NCBI RefSeq assembly: GCF_028294535.1
Contig: NZ_JAQBIE010000005.1
Span: forward strand, 1-64,000
Length of the DNA: 64,000 bases
Direction: 5' to 3'
Source: Paracoccus onchidii
GTDB lineage: Bacteria; Pseudomonadota; Alphaproteobacteria; Rhodobacterales; Rhodobacteraceae
Part shown: piece after piece, positions 38,117-48,344 of the stretch
Layout: every line of letters starts with the position of its first letter
How positions within the stretch are numbered: position 1 is the first letter of the stretch
Made by a program: the position numbers and the translations under genes
Notes under the pieces: model-generated
The model's database searches: none
The model's input: only the letters and a program-made list of their open reading frames with translations
Told to the model about the DNA's origin: nothing

Positions 38117-38182
38117 ATGAGCACGACATCTTACAACCCTCCGCCGATTACTGGTCGGACCGGCCCGAAGCCGGGTTATTGA
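38117..38182 (+). CDS. candidate 21-residue small protein
   Basis: ATG with AAAGGAG ending 7 bases upstream, the strongest Shine-Dalgarno match in this area, and a clean stop after 21 codons. The peptide is MSTTSYNPPPITGRTGPKPG plus tyrosine, proline- and glycine-rich with no membrane segment. It lies 58 bases after the DUF4174 gene and its last 35 bases overlap the 3' end of the gene on the other strand. It may be a real small protein or a chance frame. Confidence 0.35.
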   Translation: MSTTSYNPPPITGRTGPKPGY

Positions 38183-38759
38183 CCGTATCGACACTGGCAG
38201 CATCAACATTGGCAGCGCGCCCGTCTATATTGGCGCGAATCGCCTCAAGCGCCTGATCGCCCAGTTCAAGCGCCTCTATCTTCATCGAAATGTAATCGCG
38301 ATACATGTTCGCTGCCCGCTCGGCACCGATCACGCCAAGTTTTAATTGGCGCAGATCCGCGATGATCGCGGAAATTGCATTCAATTGGCTGTAATACAAC
38401 ACGATCGGGTCCACCGTGTCGCGCGGCAGTACGTGTATTTCGCCGGCGATCGCCTTGAATATCGCGTTGTTGTTTTCGCTTGGAATGACAGGGAAATAGC
38501 CGGGTTCGTTCAAGATACGTTCCCGGATCTTTGCGCCGTATTCCCCGACATTGTCACGCCGCAGGGCCGCAAGATATGCTCGAATTTCGGCAAAAAGCGC
38601 CCGTTGCACATCGCGCACGCGGTCCGCGCGCAGCTTGGCGTCGCGCTTGCGATTTTGCAGCGCCACGACCCACCAACCGATCGCCAGAAACAGGCCGGCA
38701 ATGACGGCCTGCTGCGCTTGCGGAGCAAGATATGAATCAAGGGGCGGCATCAACCGCAT
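38148..38759 (-). CDS. hypothetical protein with N-terminal membrane segment
   Basis: 203 residues. There is one hydrophobic segment at about 17-34 (AVIAGLFLAIGWWVVALQ), then a basic patch and a long helical cytoplasmic region (REYLAAL-like helices, LLYYSQLNAISAIIADLR). No enzyme motif is visible. The layout resembles small anchored proteins of unknown role. It lies 43 bases after pccA on the same strand, so it may be the last gene of that transcript. Confidence 0.65.
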   Translation of the reverse strand: MRLMPPLDSYLAPQAQQAVIAGLFLAIGWWVVALQNRKRDAKLRADRVRDVQRALFAEIRAYLAALRRDNVGEYGAKIRERILNEPGYFPVIPSENNNAIFKAIAGEIHVLPRDTVDPIVLYYSQLNAISAIIADLRQLKLGVIGAERAANMYRDYISMKIEALELGDQALEAIRANIDGRAANVDAASVDTVNNPASGRSDQ

Positions 38760-38802
38760 ATCCCCAACATATCCTGGATCGGCATAGGGCGGGCAAATGC
38801 GA

Positions 38803-40851
<2,049 letters not shown>

Positions 40852-40875
40852 GGGATCCCCCGGTCAAAAAGACAT

Positions 40876-40912
40876 GAAAAAACCGCCCGCGGCGCAAGGC
40901 CACGGACGGTTT
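40876..40912 (-). terminator. intrinsic terminator after the 70-residue lipoprotein gene
   Basis: On the minus strand a 13-pair stem with two G-U pairs (40911-40899 with 40893-40881) is followed by TTTTTTC. It separates the lipoprotein gene from pccA, so pccA should have its own promoter or depend on read-through. Confidence 0.8.
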
Positions 40913-40956
40913 CGAAAAAGTCAGGGCGCGTCAGACGGACGCGCGCAGGAACCTGG

Positions 40957-41169
40957 TTATTCGCAAAGACGGACGTCGTCGCACAATGCGCCACCGGCCG
41001 CGCCGATTGCTGCACCGCCCAGCACGTTTTCACCGGCAAGCTCTGCGATGACGGCACCGGCGCCTGCGCCGATAAGTGCGCGGTCCGTATCGGTCGGATT
41101 GATGTTTTGCGTGCAGGCTGAAACTGCGATAACTGCGAGCACTGCTGAAGCAGAGAGGAATTTCCGCAT
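40957..41169 (-). CDS. small glycine-zipper lipoprotein
   Basis: 70 residues. It has a signal with lipobox VSAC (cysteine at residue 19), then a short polar stretch and a glycine- and alanine-rich repeat (GAGAGAVIAELAGEN, GGAAIGAAGGALCDD) ending in a Cys pair region. Glycine-zipper lipoproteins sit in the outer membrane or periplasm, and their role is mostly unknown. The next gene upstream encodes a clear paralogue with the same GAAIGAAGGALCDD ending. TGGAAAC precedes the start. Confidence 0.8.
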   Translation of the reverse strand: MRKFLSASAVLAVIAVSACTQNINPTDTDRALIGAGAGAVIAELAGENVLGGAAIGAAGGALCDDVRLCE

Positions 41170-41232
41170 AGTTTGTTTCCAGTCTTGTTAATGGACGCAG
41201 GAAAAACCCCCGCGCGAATCCGGGTCCGACGA

Positions 41233-41472
41233 TCAGTAGCGGCGCTGGCAGACGCCCGCGTCGTCACACAATGCACCACCGGCCGCGCCGATGGCTGCGC
41301 CGGCTGCGATATCTTCGTCCAGAACTTCTGCGATGACGGCACCGGCAGCAGCTCCGCCAAGGGCGCGTTGTGCGTCGGGGGAGAGGCCGGTCTGATAGCC
41401 CGAAGCGCAGGCCGAAAGCCCGGCTGCTGCGAAAGTGAGGCCGGCGAGGCGAATGAACAGCGAATTTTGCAT
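41233..41472 (-). CDS. small glycine-zipper lipoprotein, paralogue of its neighbour
   Basis: 79 residues from the ATG at 41472 (MQNSLFIRL). The lipobox is LSAC and the glycine-zipper ends GAAIGAAGGALCDDAGVCQ, closely matching the neighbouring 70-residue protein; both keep two cysteines near the end. The frame is open to 41526 but the longer start would bury the signal peptide. A tandem duplication is the simplest reading. Confidence 0.8.
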   Translation of the reverse strand: MQNSLFIRLAGLTFAAAGLSACASGYQTGLSPDAQRALGGAAAGAVIAEVLDEDIAAGAAIGAAGGALCDDAGVCQRRY

Positions 41473-41608
41473 TTTGTTATGCCTGTATCTGACGACCCTG
41501 CACGGGCCAGTTTTCTCAAGTGCCAATCGACTATTACATAGTTGCCATGCCCGTCAAACTGACATGGGTGTGAAAAACGGCGATATGGCAGAGAACCGCG
41601 CATAAGCA

Positions 41609-42013
41609 TCAGTCATCGTCCTCGTCGCCCCAATCGGCATCATCCCAATCGAAATCGGGCTGATCGTTGGTGGCGAACAATTCGGGAAATGATGCTTCGG
41701 CGGCGGTGAAATCGACCTGGAGCAGCTGCGCGTAATCGGTCGGGTCCAATTCGCCGATGGCGACAATTTCGCGCCCGATCAACCAGCCAATCCGACCTGC
41801 GTCCAGATTTCCGCGCTCGAATGGTTCGGCACCGAAATGCTGGATCAAGGCGGACAGAAAGCCGGCATCGGCCCGCTTGTCGGCGGGTTTGCGATCGCGG
41901 AAACGTTCGCGACGGGTAATCGGAGTCGCGCCCTTCTTGCGATTTTCGCGGCGAATGGTGAATTGGTAATCGGTGCCGGGAAGGCGGCTTGGAAAGCCAC
42001 GATGTTTCAGCAT
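41609..42013 (-). CDS. small hypothetical protein with acidic C-terminus
   Basis: 134 residues from the ATG at 42013, which has GAGGGC in front. The N-terminus is basic (IRRENRKKG) and the last fifteen residues are almost all Asp, Trp and Glu (DWDDADWGDEDDD). The middle includes ALIQHFGAEPFE and GWLIGREIVAIGEL. I recognise no family function. It lies in the pccB-pccA interval on the same strand. Confidence 0.65.
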   Translation of the reverse strand: MLKHRGFPSRLPGTDYQFTIRRENRKKGATPITRRERFRDRKPADKRADAGFLSALIQHFGAEPFERGNLDAGRIGWLIGREIVAIGELDPTDYAQLLQVDFTAAEASFPELFATNDQPDFDWDDADWGDEDDD

Positions 42014-42085
42014 GGTGCCCTCATGAGGTTGGGGCGCCGGAGGCACGGGCAGCCGGGCCGCCCGCGCATGTTTTGGTCGGGGGTG

Positions 42086-42226
42086 TCAGCCGCCGTATTT
42101 GCCCTGGTAAACCGGCTCGGTCGTGACCGGATCTGGCGTGGTGGGCACATAGACTTCGGGTTCCTGGCGCTGGCAGGCGGCAAAGGCCGAAACCAGAACG
42201 AGGCCGAGAATGAACTTCTTCGACAT
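42086..42226 (-). CDS. 46-residue lipoprotein
   Basis: The ATG at 42226 has CAGGAG 9 bases in front. The product begins MSKKFILGLVLVSAFAAC, a complete lipoprotein signal with the cysteine at residue 18. The mature 29 residues are proline-rich and threonine-rich (VYVPTTPDPVTTEPVYQGK) and end YGG. Small lipoproteins of this form are common between the propionyl-CoA carboxylase genes in this group as far as I recall. The role is unknown. Confidence 0.78.
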   Translation of the reverse strand: MSKKFILGLVLVSAFAACQRQEPEVYVPTTPDPVTTEPVYQGKYGG

Positions 42227-42430
42227 GCTTTATCGCTCCTGAATGGCGGGCGGTTGAACGCCCGGCTGCTCGAATACGGGCAAGCCTCTTGTCGGGCCCG
42301 CCCGGCGGCGATGTTATCGCCCCCGTGCCATCCGAGACAGCACACCGTCAGGCCAGCGCTGGAAACTGCGCGACCCTGTGGCCTGCCTGCATCATTCACG
42401 CAGATGTGCATTTCCATGGTTCGTCGCCGG

Positions 42431-43963
42431 TTACAATGGGATATTGTCGTGTTTTTTCCACGGGTTGGACAATTTCTTGTTGCGCAGTGACGCAAAGGCG
42501 CGCGCCACCCGCCGCCGCGTCGAACGGGGCTGGATCACTTCGTCGATGAAACCTTTCTCGGCAGCAACAAACGGGTTCGCAAAGCGGTCCTCGTAATCCT
42601 TGGTGCGCTCGGCGATCTTGTCGCTGTCGCCCAATTCGTTGCGATACAGGATCTCGACCGCGCCTTTCGCGCCCATGACCGCGATTTCTGCCGTCGGCCA
42701 TGCATAGTTGAAATCGCCGCGCAGATGTTTTGATGACATCACGTCATAGGCTCCGCCATAGGCCTTGCGCGTGATGACGGTAACTTTTGGCACCGTCGCC
42801 TCGCCATAGGCGAACAGCAGTTTCGCGCCATGCTTGATGACGCCGCCATATTCCTGACTGGTGCCGGGCAGAAATCCGGGTACATCGACAAAGGTCAGTA
42901 TCGGAATCTCGAACGCGTCGCAGAACCTGACGAAACGCGCGGCCTTGCGGCTGCTGTCGATATCAAGACAGCCTGCCAGAACCATCGGCTGGTTGGCCAC
43001 GACCCCGACCGTGCGTCCCTCCAGGCGGATAAAGCCGGTGACGATATTGCCGGCGAAGTCCTTTTGAATTTCGTAGAAATCGCCCTCGTCGGCAATCTTC
43101 ACGATCAGCTCTTTCATGTCATAGGGCTGGTTCGGATTGTCGGGGATCAGGGTATCCAGACTTTCCTCGACCCGTGCCGGGTCGTCAAAGAAGGGGCGTA
43201 CCGGAACCGAATCGCGGTTGTTCATCGGCAGGAAATCGAACAGGCGCCGAATTTCCGAAAGGGCTTCCACGTCATCCTCGAATGCGCCATCTGCGACCGA
43301 GCTTTTCTTCGTATGCGTGCTTGCACCGCCCAGCTGTTCCGCGGTGACCACCTCGTTCGTGACGGTCTTGACGACATCAGGTCCGGTCACGAACATGTAA
43401 GAGGTGTCTTTGACCATGAAGATGAAATCGGTCATGGCGGGTGAATAGACCGCGCCCCCGGCGCATGGTCCCATGATGACGCTGATCTGCGGCACCACGC
43501 CCGATGCCATGATGTTGCGCTGGAACACATCGGCATAGCCGGCAAGGCTGGCGACGCCTTCCTGGATGCGTGCGCCGCCTGAATCGTTGATGCCGATGAC
43601 CGGGGCGCCGTTTTGCATCGCCATGTCCATGATCTTGCAGATCTTCTGTGCATGGGTTTCCGAAAGCGATCCGCCAAAGACGGTGAAATCCTGCGAAAAG
43701 ACATAGGCCATGCGGCCATTGATCGTGCCCCAGCCGGTCACCACACCGTCGCCATAGGGGCGGTCTTTTTCCATTCCGAAATCGGTGCTGCGATGGGCGA
43801 CGAACATGTCGAATTCTTCGAAACTGCCTTCATCCAGCAGCAATTCAATGCGTTCGCGCGCGGTCAGCTTGCCGCGCGTGTGCTGGGCGTCGATGCGACG
43901 CTGGCCGCCGCCCAGCCGCGCCTGATCGCGACGGCGCTCCAACTCTTGCAGGATATCCTTCAT
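42431..43963 (-). CDS. pccB: propionyl-CoA carboxylase beta subunit (carboxyltransferase)
   Basis: 510 residues. It starts [20 protein letters not shown] and carries the two carboxyltransferase lobes: [14 protein letters not shown] and [16 protein letters not shown] in the N half, and [17 protein letters not shown] and [12 protein letters not shown] in the C half. It takes CO2 from the biotin of PccA to propionyl-CoA, giving methylmalonyl-CoA for the mutase encoded about 5 kb on. Acetyl-CoA use cannot be excluded by sequence. It is divergent from alr, and the gap between them holds TTTGCAAA-type repeats. Confidence 0.97.
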   Translation of the reverse strand: MKDILQELERRRDQARLGGGQRRIDAQHTRGKLTARERIELLLDEGSFEEFDMFVAHRSTDFGMEKDRPYGDGVVTGWGTINGRMAYVFSQDFTVFGGSLSETHAQKICKIMDMAMQNGAPVIGINDSGGARIQEGVASLAGYADVFQRNIMASGVVPQISVIMGPCAGGAVYSPAMTDFIFMVKDTSYMFVTGPDVVKTVTNEVVTAEQLGGASTHTKKSSVADGAFEDDVEALSEIRRLFDFLPMNNRDSVPVRPFFDDPARVEESLDTLIPDNPNQPYDMKELIVKIADEGDFYEIQKDFAGNIVTGFIRLEGRTVGVVANQPMVLAGCLDIDSSRKAARFVRFCDAFEIPILTFVDVPGFLPGTSQEYGGVIKHGAKLLFAYGEATVPKVTVITRKAYGGAYDVMSSKHLRGDFNYAWPTAEIAVMGAKGAVEILYRNELGDSDKIAERTKDYEDRFANPFVAAEKGFIDEVIQPRSTRRRVARAFASLRNKKLSNPWKKHDNIPL

Positions 43964-44033
43964 GGCAAGCCTCCGGGTTCTGTTGAGGCACGGTAGCCTG
44001 ACGGTTCCGAGCAGAAAAGGAAAATCGGGGAAA

Positions 44034-44083
44034 TTTGCAAACTAGGCCGGTGACGGTTGCGGTAAATTGCAAAAATGCAAATT
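44034..44083. promoter_or_regulatory. TTTGCAAA-type repeats between pccB and alr
   Basis: An exact TTTGCAAA lies at 44034-44041, and a pair of near copies follows: ATTGCAAA at 44066-44073 and ATGCAAAT at 44075-44082. The short-chain acyl-CoA regulators (PccR, RamB and other ScfR members) bind motifs built from this octamer and switch on propionyl-CoA genes. I therefore read this as the likely control site of pccB. The match is by eye, and no regulator gene is in the window. Confidence 0.5.
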
Positions 44084-44139
44084 GCCGATTTCGCTGCTCT
44101 GGTCTTGACGATTACAGGGTCCGGCGTCATGCCACGCAT

Positions 44140-45156
44140 ATGGGACTTCGGATCGATATTCAGGCCATCGTGGCCAATTGGCGGGCGCTTGCGTCCAGGG
44201 CCCCGACGGCGCGCACGGCCGCCGTGGTCAAGGCCGACGGTTATGGCCTTGGGGCCGAGCGGGTGGCGACAGCACTGTATCAGGCGGGGGCGCGGGATTT
44301 CTTCGTCGCGCTGGCCAAAGAAGGACGTGCGCTGCGCCCACACTTGCCCGAGGACGCCATGATCAATGTTCTGTCCGGGCATATGCCGGGTGAAGACCTG
44401 ACTGGCCTTGTGCCGGTTCTGAACAGCCCCGAACAGTTTTTTCGGGATCGCACGATGCGGCCGGGCCAGCCCTTCGCGTTGCAATTGGACAGCGGAATGA
44501 ACCGGCTTGGGATGGAGGCCGCTGAATGGACCGCAATCCGGTCCGAGGCGCTTGAGGCAGGTCCCGATTTCATCATGTCGCATCTGGCTTGTGCCGACGA
44601 ACCGGATCATCCTGCGAATGCTGCGCAACTGGCTGCATTCCGCGAAATGACAGCGGGTTGCAATGTGCCGCTGTCCCTGTCTGCGACCGGGGGAATCCTG
44701 CTTGGCGCGGATTACCATTTTGACATCGTTCGTCCGGGTGTGGGTCTTTATGGCGGGATGCCATTCGCTCAGGCCCGGCAGGTGGTTCGGCTGTCGCTGC
44801 CGGTGATCCAGACCCGCGAGGTGCATGTGGGCGAGTTCGTCGGCTATGGGTCGACATGGATTGCCGGGGATACGTGCCGGGTGGCGACCGTCGCGGCGGG
44901 ATATGCGGACGGTATCCTGAGGGCGCTGTCATCCAGCGGAGCCTGTCTTTATGCTGATGGAGTTGCCTGTCCGATTGTCGGGCGGGTGTCGATGGATCTT
45001 GTCACCGCAGATGTCAGCGCGCTGTCCGATGTTCCGGCCGAGCTGGACCTGATCTGCGATCAGCAGCCCATCGATCGGGTTGCCGATTTTGCGGGAACCA
45101 TCGGCTATGAAATTCTCACTGCGCTGCGCCAAAGATACGAGCGGACCTATCTGTGA
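44140..45156 (+). CDS. alr: alanine racemase
   Basis: 338 residues from the ATG at 44140 (MGLRIDIQAIVANW). The PLP lysine is Lys31 in VVKADGYGLG. Other marks are LDSGMNRLGM, DIVRPGVGLYGG, FVGYGSTW with the second catalytic tyrosine, and GRVSMDL. It makes D-alanine for peptidoglycan. The start has no clear ribosome site; the frame is open to 44035 from a TTG, but that would run through the regulatory repeats. It leads a three-gene run with the two ABC transporter genes. Confidence 0.93.
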   Translation: MGLRIDIQAIVANWRALASRAPTARTAAVVKADGYGLGAERVATALYQAGARDFFVALAKEGRALRPHLPEDAMINVLSGHMPGEDLTGLVPVLNSPEQFFRDRTMRPGQPFALQLDSGMNRLGMEAAEWTAIRSEALEAGPDFIMSHLACADEPDHPANAAQLAAFREMTAGCNVPLSLSATGGILLGADYHFDIVRPGVGLYGGMPFAQARQVVRLSLPVIQTREVHVGEFVGYGSTWIAGDTCRVATVAAGYADGILRALSSSGACLYADGVACPIVGRVSMDLVTADVSALSDVPAELDLICDQQPIDRVADFAGTIGYEILTALRQRYERTYL

Positions 45157-45917
45157 CCCCAGTCAGGCTGATCGGACGTTTTGCGCTGTCGCTCATGGGT
45201 CGGATCGGGGCGCTGACCTTGTTTGTGATGCGCGGTCTTTTCGGGCTGCGACCGTTCTATCCGCGCGTGTTTCTGGTTCAGTTGGTTCAGATCGGCTGGC
45301 TGTCCTTGCCTGTGGTCGGTTTGACCGCGCTGTTCACCGGCGCGGCGCTTGCCTTGCAAATCCATTCGGGCGGGGCGCGGTTTCAGGCCGGTGATGTCGT
45401 GCCGGCCATCGTCGCCATCGGCATGGTCCGCGAACTGGGACCGGTGCTTGGGGGGCTGATGGTCGCGGCGCGCGTGGCCAGCAGCATCGCAGCCGAAATC
45501 GGCACGATGAAGGTGACCGAGCAGATCGATGCGCTTGTCACGCTTTCGACCGATCCGATGCGCTGGCTGGTCACCCCGCGGCTTTGGGCTGCGATTGTCA
45601 CGGTTCCTTGCCTTGTCGCTGTTGGCGACATCGTCGGCATCATGGGGGGCTGGCTGATCGGCACCGGCTCGCTTGGGTTCAACTCGACCACCTATCTGTC
45701 CAACAGCTGGGCGTATCTTGAATATTGGGATGTCGTTTCGGGCCTGATCAAAGGGGCGTTTTTCGGCCTGATCGTCGCTGCCAGCGGATGTTGGTGGGGC
45801 ATGAAATCGGGCCGGGGTGCCGAAGGTGTAGGGCGGGCCACGAAATCGGCGGTCGTCGCCGCCGCTATCGGCATTCTGGCCGCGAATTTCGTGCTGACGG
45901 GGCTGTTTTTCACATGA
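45153..45917 (+). CDS. mlaE: MlaE-family ABC transporter permease
   Basis: 254 residues from a GTG that overlaps the alr stop. Five or so membrane helices are predicted, with the family motifs MVRELGPVLGGLMVAARVAS and EIGTMKVTEQIDAL. MlaE is the permease for phospholipid traffic between outer and inner membrane. The usual substrate-binding partner MlaD is not in this operon and must lie elsewhere. Confidence 0.93.
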   Translation: MTPVRLIGRFALSLMGRIGALTLFVMRGLFGLRPFYPRVFLVQLVQIGWLSLPVVGLTALFTGAALALQIHSGGARFQAGDVVPAIVAIGMVRELGPVLGGLMVAARVASSIAAEIGTMKVTEQIDALVTLSTDPMRWLVTPRLWAAIVTVPCLVAVGDIVGIMGGWLIGTGSLGFNSTTYLSNSWAYLEYWDVVSGLIKGAFFGLIVAASGCWWGMKSGRGAEGVGRATKSAVVAAAIGILAANFVLTGLFFT

Positions 45918-46621
45918 TCGAGGTTCGGGGGCTGTGCAAGGAATTCGGACCGAAAAGGGTTCTGTCGGGCATTGATCTGACGGTCAGGCAGGGGGAAAGC
46001 CTTTGCATCCTTGGGCAATCGGGAACCGGTAAGTCGGTCCTGCTGCGCTGCATGCTGGGGCTTGAAAGCCCCGATTCCGGCGAGATCCTTTGGAACGGGC
46101 GACCTCTCGGGGAAGATCGCGGCATGTTCCTGGGTGGTTTTGGGATGTTGTTTCAGGGCGCGGCGCTTTTTGACAGCCTTCCGGTCTGGAAGAATGTCGC
46201 CTTCAAACTGATGCAGCGCATGCCTGCGGCCAAGGCAAGGGGCATCGCGATCGACAAGCTGGCGCGGGTCGGACTGTCGGCTGATACCGCCGATCTGATG
46301 CCGGCCGAGCTTTCGGGGGGCATGGCAAAAAGGGTCGGTCTGGCGCGTGCCATTGCCGATGATCCCGAGGTGATCTTTTTTGATGAACCCACCACCGGGC
46401 TGGACCCGATCAGGGCGCGTCGAATCAACCAGTTGATTCACGATATCGTGCAGGAAACCGGCGCGACGGCGATCACAATCACGCATGATATGGAAACCGT
46501 GCGCAAGGTCGCCCGCCGTGTCCTGTTGCTGCAAGACGGGGCCGTTGCCTGGTCGGGGTTGGTGGGGGATATGGACGCCGCGCCACAAATGTCAGAATTT
46601 CTTGGGAAAACCGGATTGTAA
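45914..46621 (+). CDS. mlaF: MlaF-type ABC transporter ATP-binding protein
   Basis: 235 residues, beginning as ATGA over the permease stop. Complete ATPase motifs: Walker A GQSGTGKS, signature LSGGMAKR (the form usual in MlaF), Walker B VIFFDEPT and the H-loop ITHDM. It powers the MlaE permease at the inner membrane. No further gene of the system follows; 156 bases lead to phoH. Confidence 0.93.
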   Translation: MIEVRGLCKEFGPKRVLSGIDLTVRQGESLCILGQSGTGKSVLLRCMLGLESPDSGEILWNGRPLGEDRGMFLGGFGMLFQGAALFDSLPVWKNVAFKLMQRMPAAKARGIAIDKLARVGLSADTADLMPAELSGGMAKRVGLARAIADDPEVIFFDEPTTGLDPIRARRINQLIHDIVQETGATAITITHDMETVRKVARRVLLLQDGAVAWSGLVGDMDAAPQMSEFLGKTGL

Positions 46622-46777
46622 TGACTGGTCATCGGGTTGCCTTGCTGGCAGGCTTTGTAACAGCGGTTGTGCAAATTGCATATCGTGCCAAGAACACAGA
46701 GCAATCATGCAACATGATCTTGTGCGAATCCCTCTGGGTTGCCACCATAGGCATATAAGACTGAGCAGGAGATAGAT

Positions 46778-47854
46778 TTGGGCCTGACCCCAACGCCCCC
46801 CGTCGCGACACATTCTGGCGAAACCCTGTTGGAATTCCCTGACAACCGGCTTTTGATCGATCTTTGCGGTGCCAATGACCGCCATCTGGCGCGCATAGAA
46901 GAGGCCATGGGCATCCATATTTTGCGGCGTGGCAACCAGCTTGCCATAGTCGGCACCCCCGAAGCGCAGGCCGAAGCAGCGCAGCTGCTGAACGGGCTTT
47001 ACGCCCGGCTTGAGCAGGGGAAGCCCGTCAGCCTGGCGGAAATCGACGCCGCGCTTCGAATGGGGGTGGATGGCCCCGCCGAAACATCCCCGACCGAACA
47101 GTTGGAAATGTTCGCGGGCGGCAATTACGAATTGCGGACCCGCAAGAAGTCGGTCGAACCCCGCACCGACGCGCAAAAGGCCTATGTCCGGTCATTGTTC
47201 GAACATGAACTTGCCTTCGGGATCGGACCGGCAGGCACCGGCAAGACCTATCTTGCCGTGGCGGTCGGCGTCACAATGTTGATCGGCGGGCAGGTCGACA
47301 GGATCATTCTTTCACGTCCCGCCGTCGAGGCAGGGGAAAGGCTTGGCTTTCTGCCCGGCGACATGAAGGAAAAAGTCGATCCTTACATGCAGCCGCTCTA
47401 TGACGCGCTGAACGATTTCCTGCCCTCGAAGCAGATGCAAAAGCTGATCGAGGAAAAGCGCATAGAAATCGCCCCCCTAGCCTTTATGCGGGGACGTACA
47501 CTGGCCAACAGCTTTGTTGTTCTGGACGAAGCGCAAAACGCGACTCAGATGCAGATGAAGATGTTTCTGACGCGTTTGGGCGAGGGGTCGCGCATGGTGA
47601 TCACCGGCGACCGCACGCAGGTTGACCTGCCCCGCGGCATGCAATCCGGGCTGGTCGATGCCGAACGGATTCTGGCGGGTGTGAAAGGTATCAATTTCAG
47701 CTATTTCACCGCCAAGGATGTCGTGCGTCATCCGCTGGTCGCGCGCATCATCGATGCCTATGATGCGGAAGATGTGGCGGCAATCAGCCGCGGCGAAAGT
47801 TCGGATGGCCGGGGCGGTTATGCGCCGCGTCGCGTGATGAGAAACGATGCCTGA
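46778..47854 (+). CDS. phoH: PhoH-family ATPase
   Basis: 358 residues from a TTG start with AGGAG 6 bases in front; no ATG gives a better fit. The N-terminal 120 residues look like a KH-type domain (IEEAMGIHILRRGNQLAIVG). The ATPase follows with Walker A GPAGTGKTYLAVA, RPAVEAGERLGFLPGD and Walker B FVVLDEAQNAT. PhoH proteins next to ybeY take part in RNA handling. Its end overlaps the ybeY start by 8 bases. Confidence 0.95.
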   Translation: MGLTPTPPVATHSGETLLEFPDNRLLIDLCGANDRHLARIEEAMGIHILRRGNQLAIVGTPEAQAEAAQLLNGLYARLEQGKPVSLAEIDAALRMGVDGPAETSPTEQLEMFAGGNYELRTRKKSVEPRTDAQKAYVRSLFEHELAFGIGPAGTGKTYLAVAVGVTMLIGGQVDRIILSRPAVEAGERLGFLPGDMKEKVDPYMQPLYDALNDFLPSKQMQKLIEEKRIEIAPLAFMRGRTLANSFVVLDEAQNATQMQMKMFLTRLGEGSRMVITGDRTQVDLPRGMQSGLVDAERILAGVKGINFSYFTAKDVVRHPLVARIIDAYDAEDVAAISRGESSDGRGGYAPRRVMRNDA

Positions 47855-48344
47855 GGAAATTTCGACCGACTGCGTGATCGAGGACGAGCGATGGAACGAG
47901 GTCGATCTTGAGGGCCTCGCGCAGCGCGCCGTTGCCGCGACGTTGAATTGGCACCGGACCGGTGGCGAGGTGGTGGTGATGGGGTGCGACGATCAGCGTA
48001 TCGCCGCATTGAATGCCGATTTTCGCGGCAAGCCGCGCGCCACCAATGTCTTGTCCTGGCCTGCGGTCGAACATGTTCCGCATGAACCTGGTGCATTGCC
48101 TGCACTGCCCGATTCTGACGAATTGGGCGATATTGCCATCGCTTTCGAAACCTGCCTTGCCGAAGCAGAAGCGCAGGGAAAGCCGTTTGACCATCACGCC
48201 TTGCATCTGCTGGTGCATGCGGTCCTGCATTTGCTGGGCTATGATCACCAGAATGACCCCGACGCAGAAACCATGGAGGCAACCGAGAGGTTGATCCTGC
48301 AGGATCTGCAAGTACCCGACCCTTATTCCGAGAAGGCATCATGA
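47847..48344 (+). CDS. ybeY: endoribonuclease YbeY / rRNA maturation factor
   Basis: 165 residues. The zinc-binding signature HAVLHLLGYDH (three histidines) lies near residue 125-135, and VLSWP plus LGDIAIAFE precede it. The enzyme trims 16S rRNA 3' ends and acts in ribosome quality control. The phoH-ybeY-corC order is a very common alphaproteobacterial cluster, and both joins here overlap. Confidence 0.96.
   Translation: MPEEISTDCVIEDERWNEVDLEGLAQRAVAATLNWHRTGGEVVVMGCDDQRIAALNADFRGKPRATNVLSWPAVEHVPHEPGALPALPDSDELGDIAIAFETCLAEAEAQGKPFDHHALHLLVHAVLHLLGYDHQNDPDAETMEATERLILQDLQVPDPYSEKAS

Noticed and set aside
42247..42264. GC hairpin after pccB
   Set aside because: A 6-pair stem with a 6-base loop but no T run on either strand; not enough for a terminator call.
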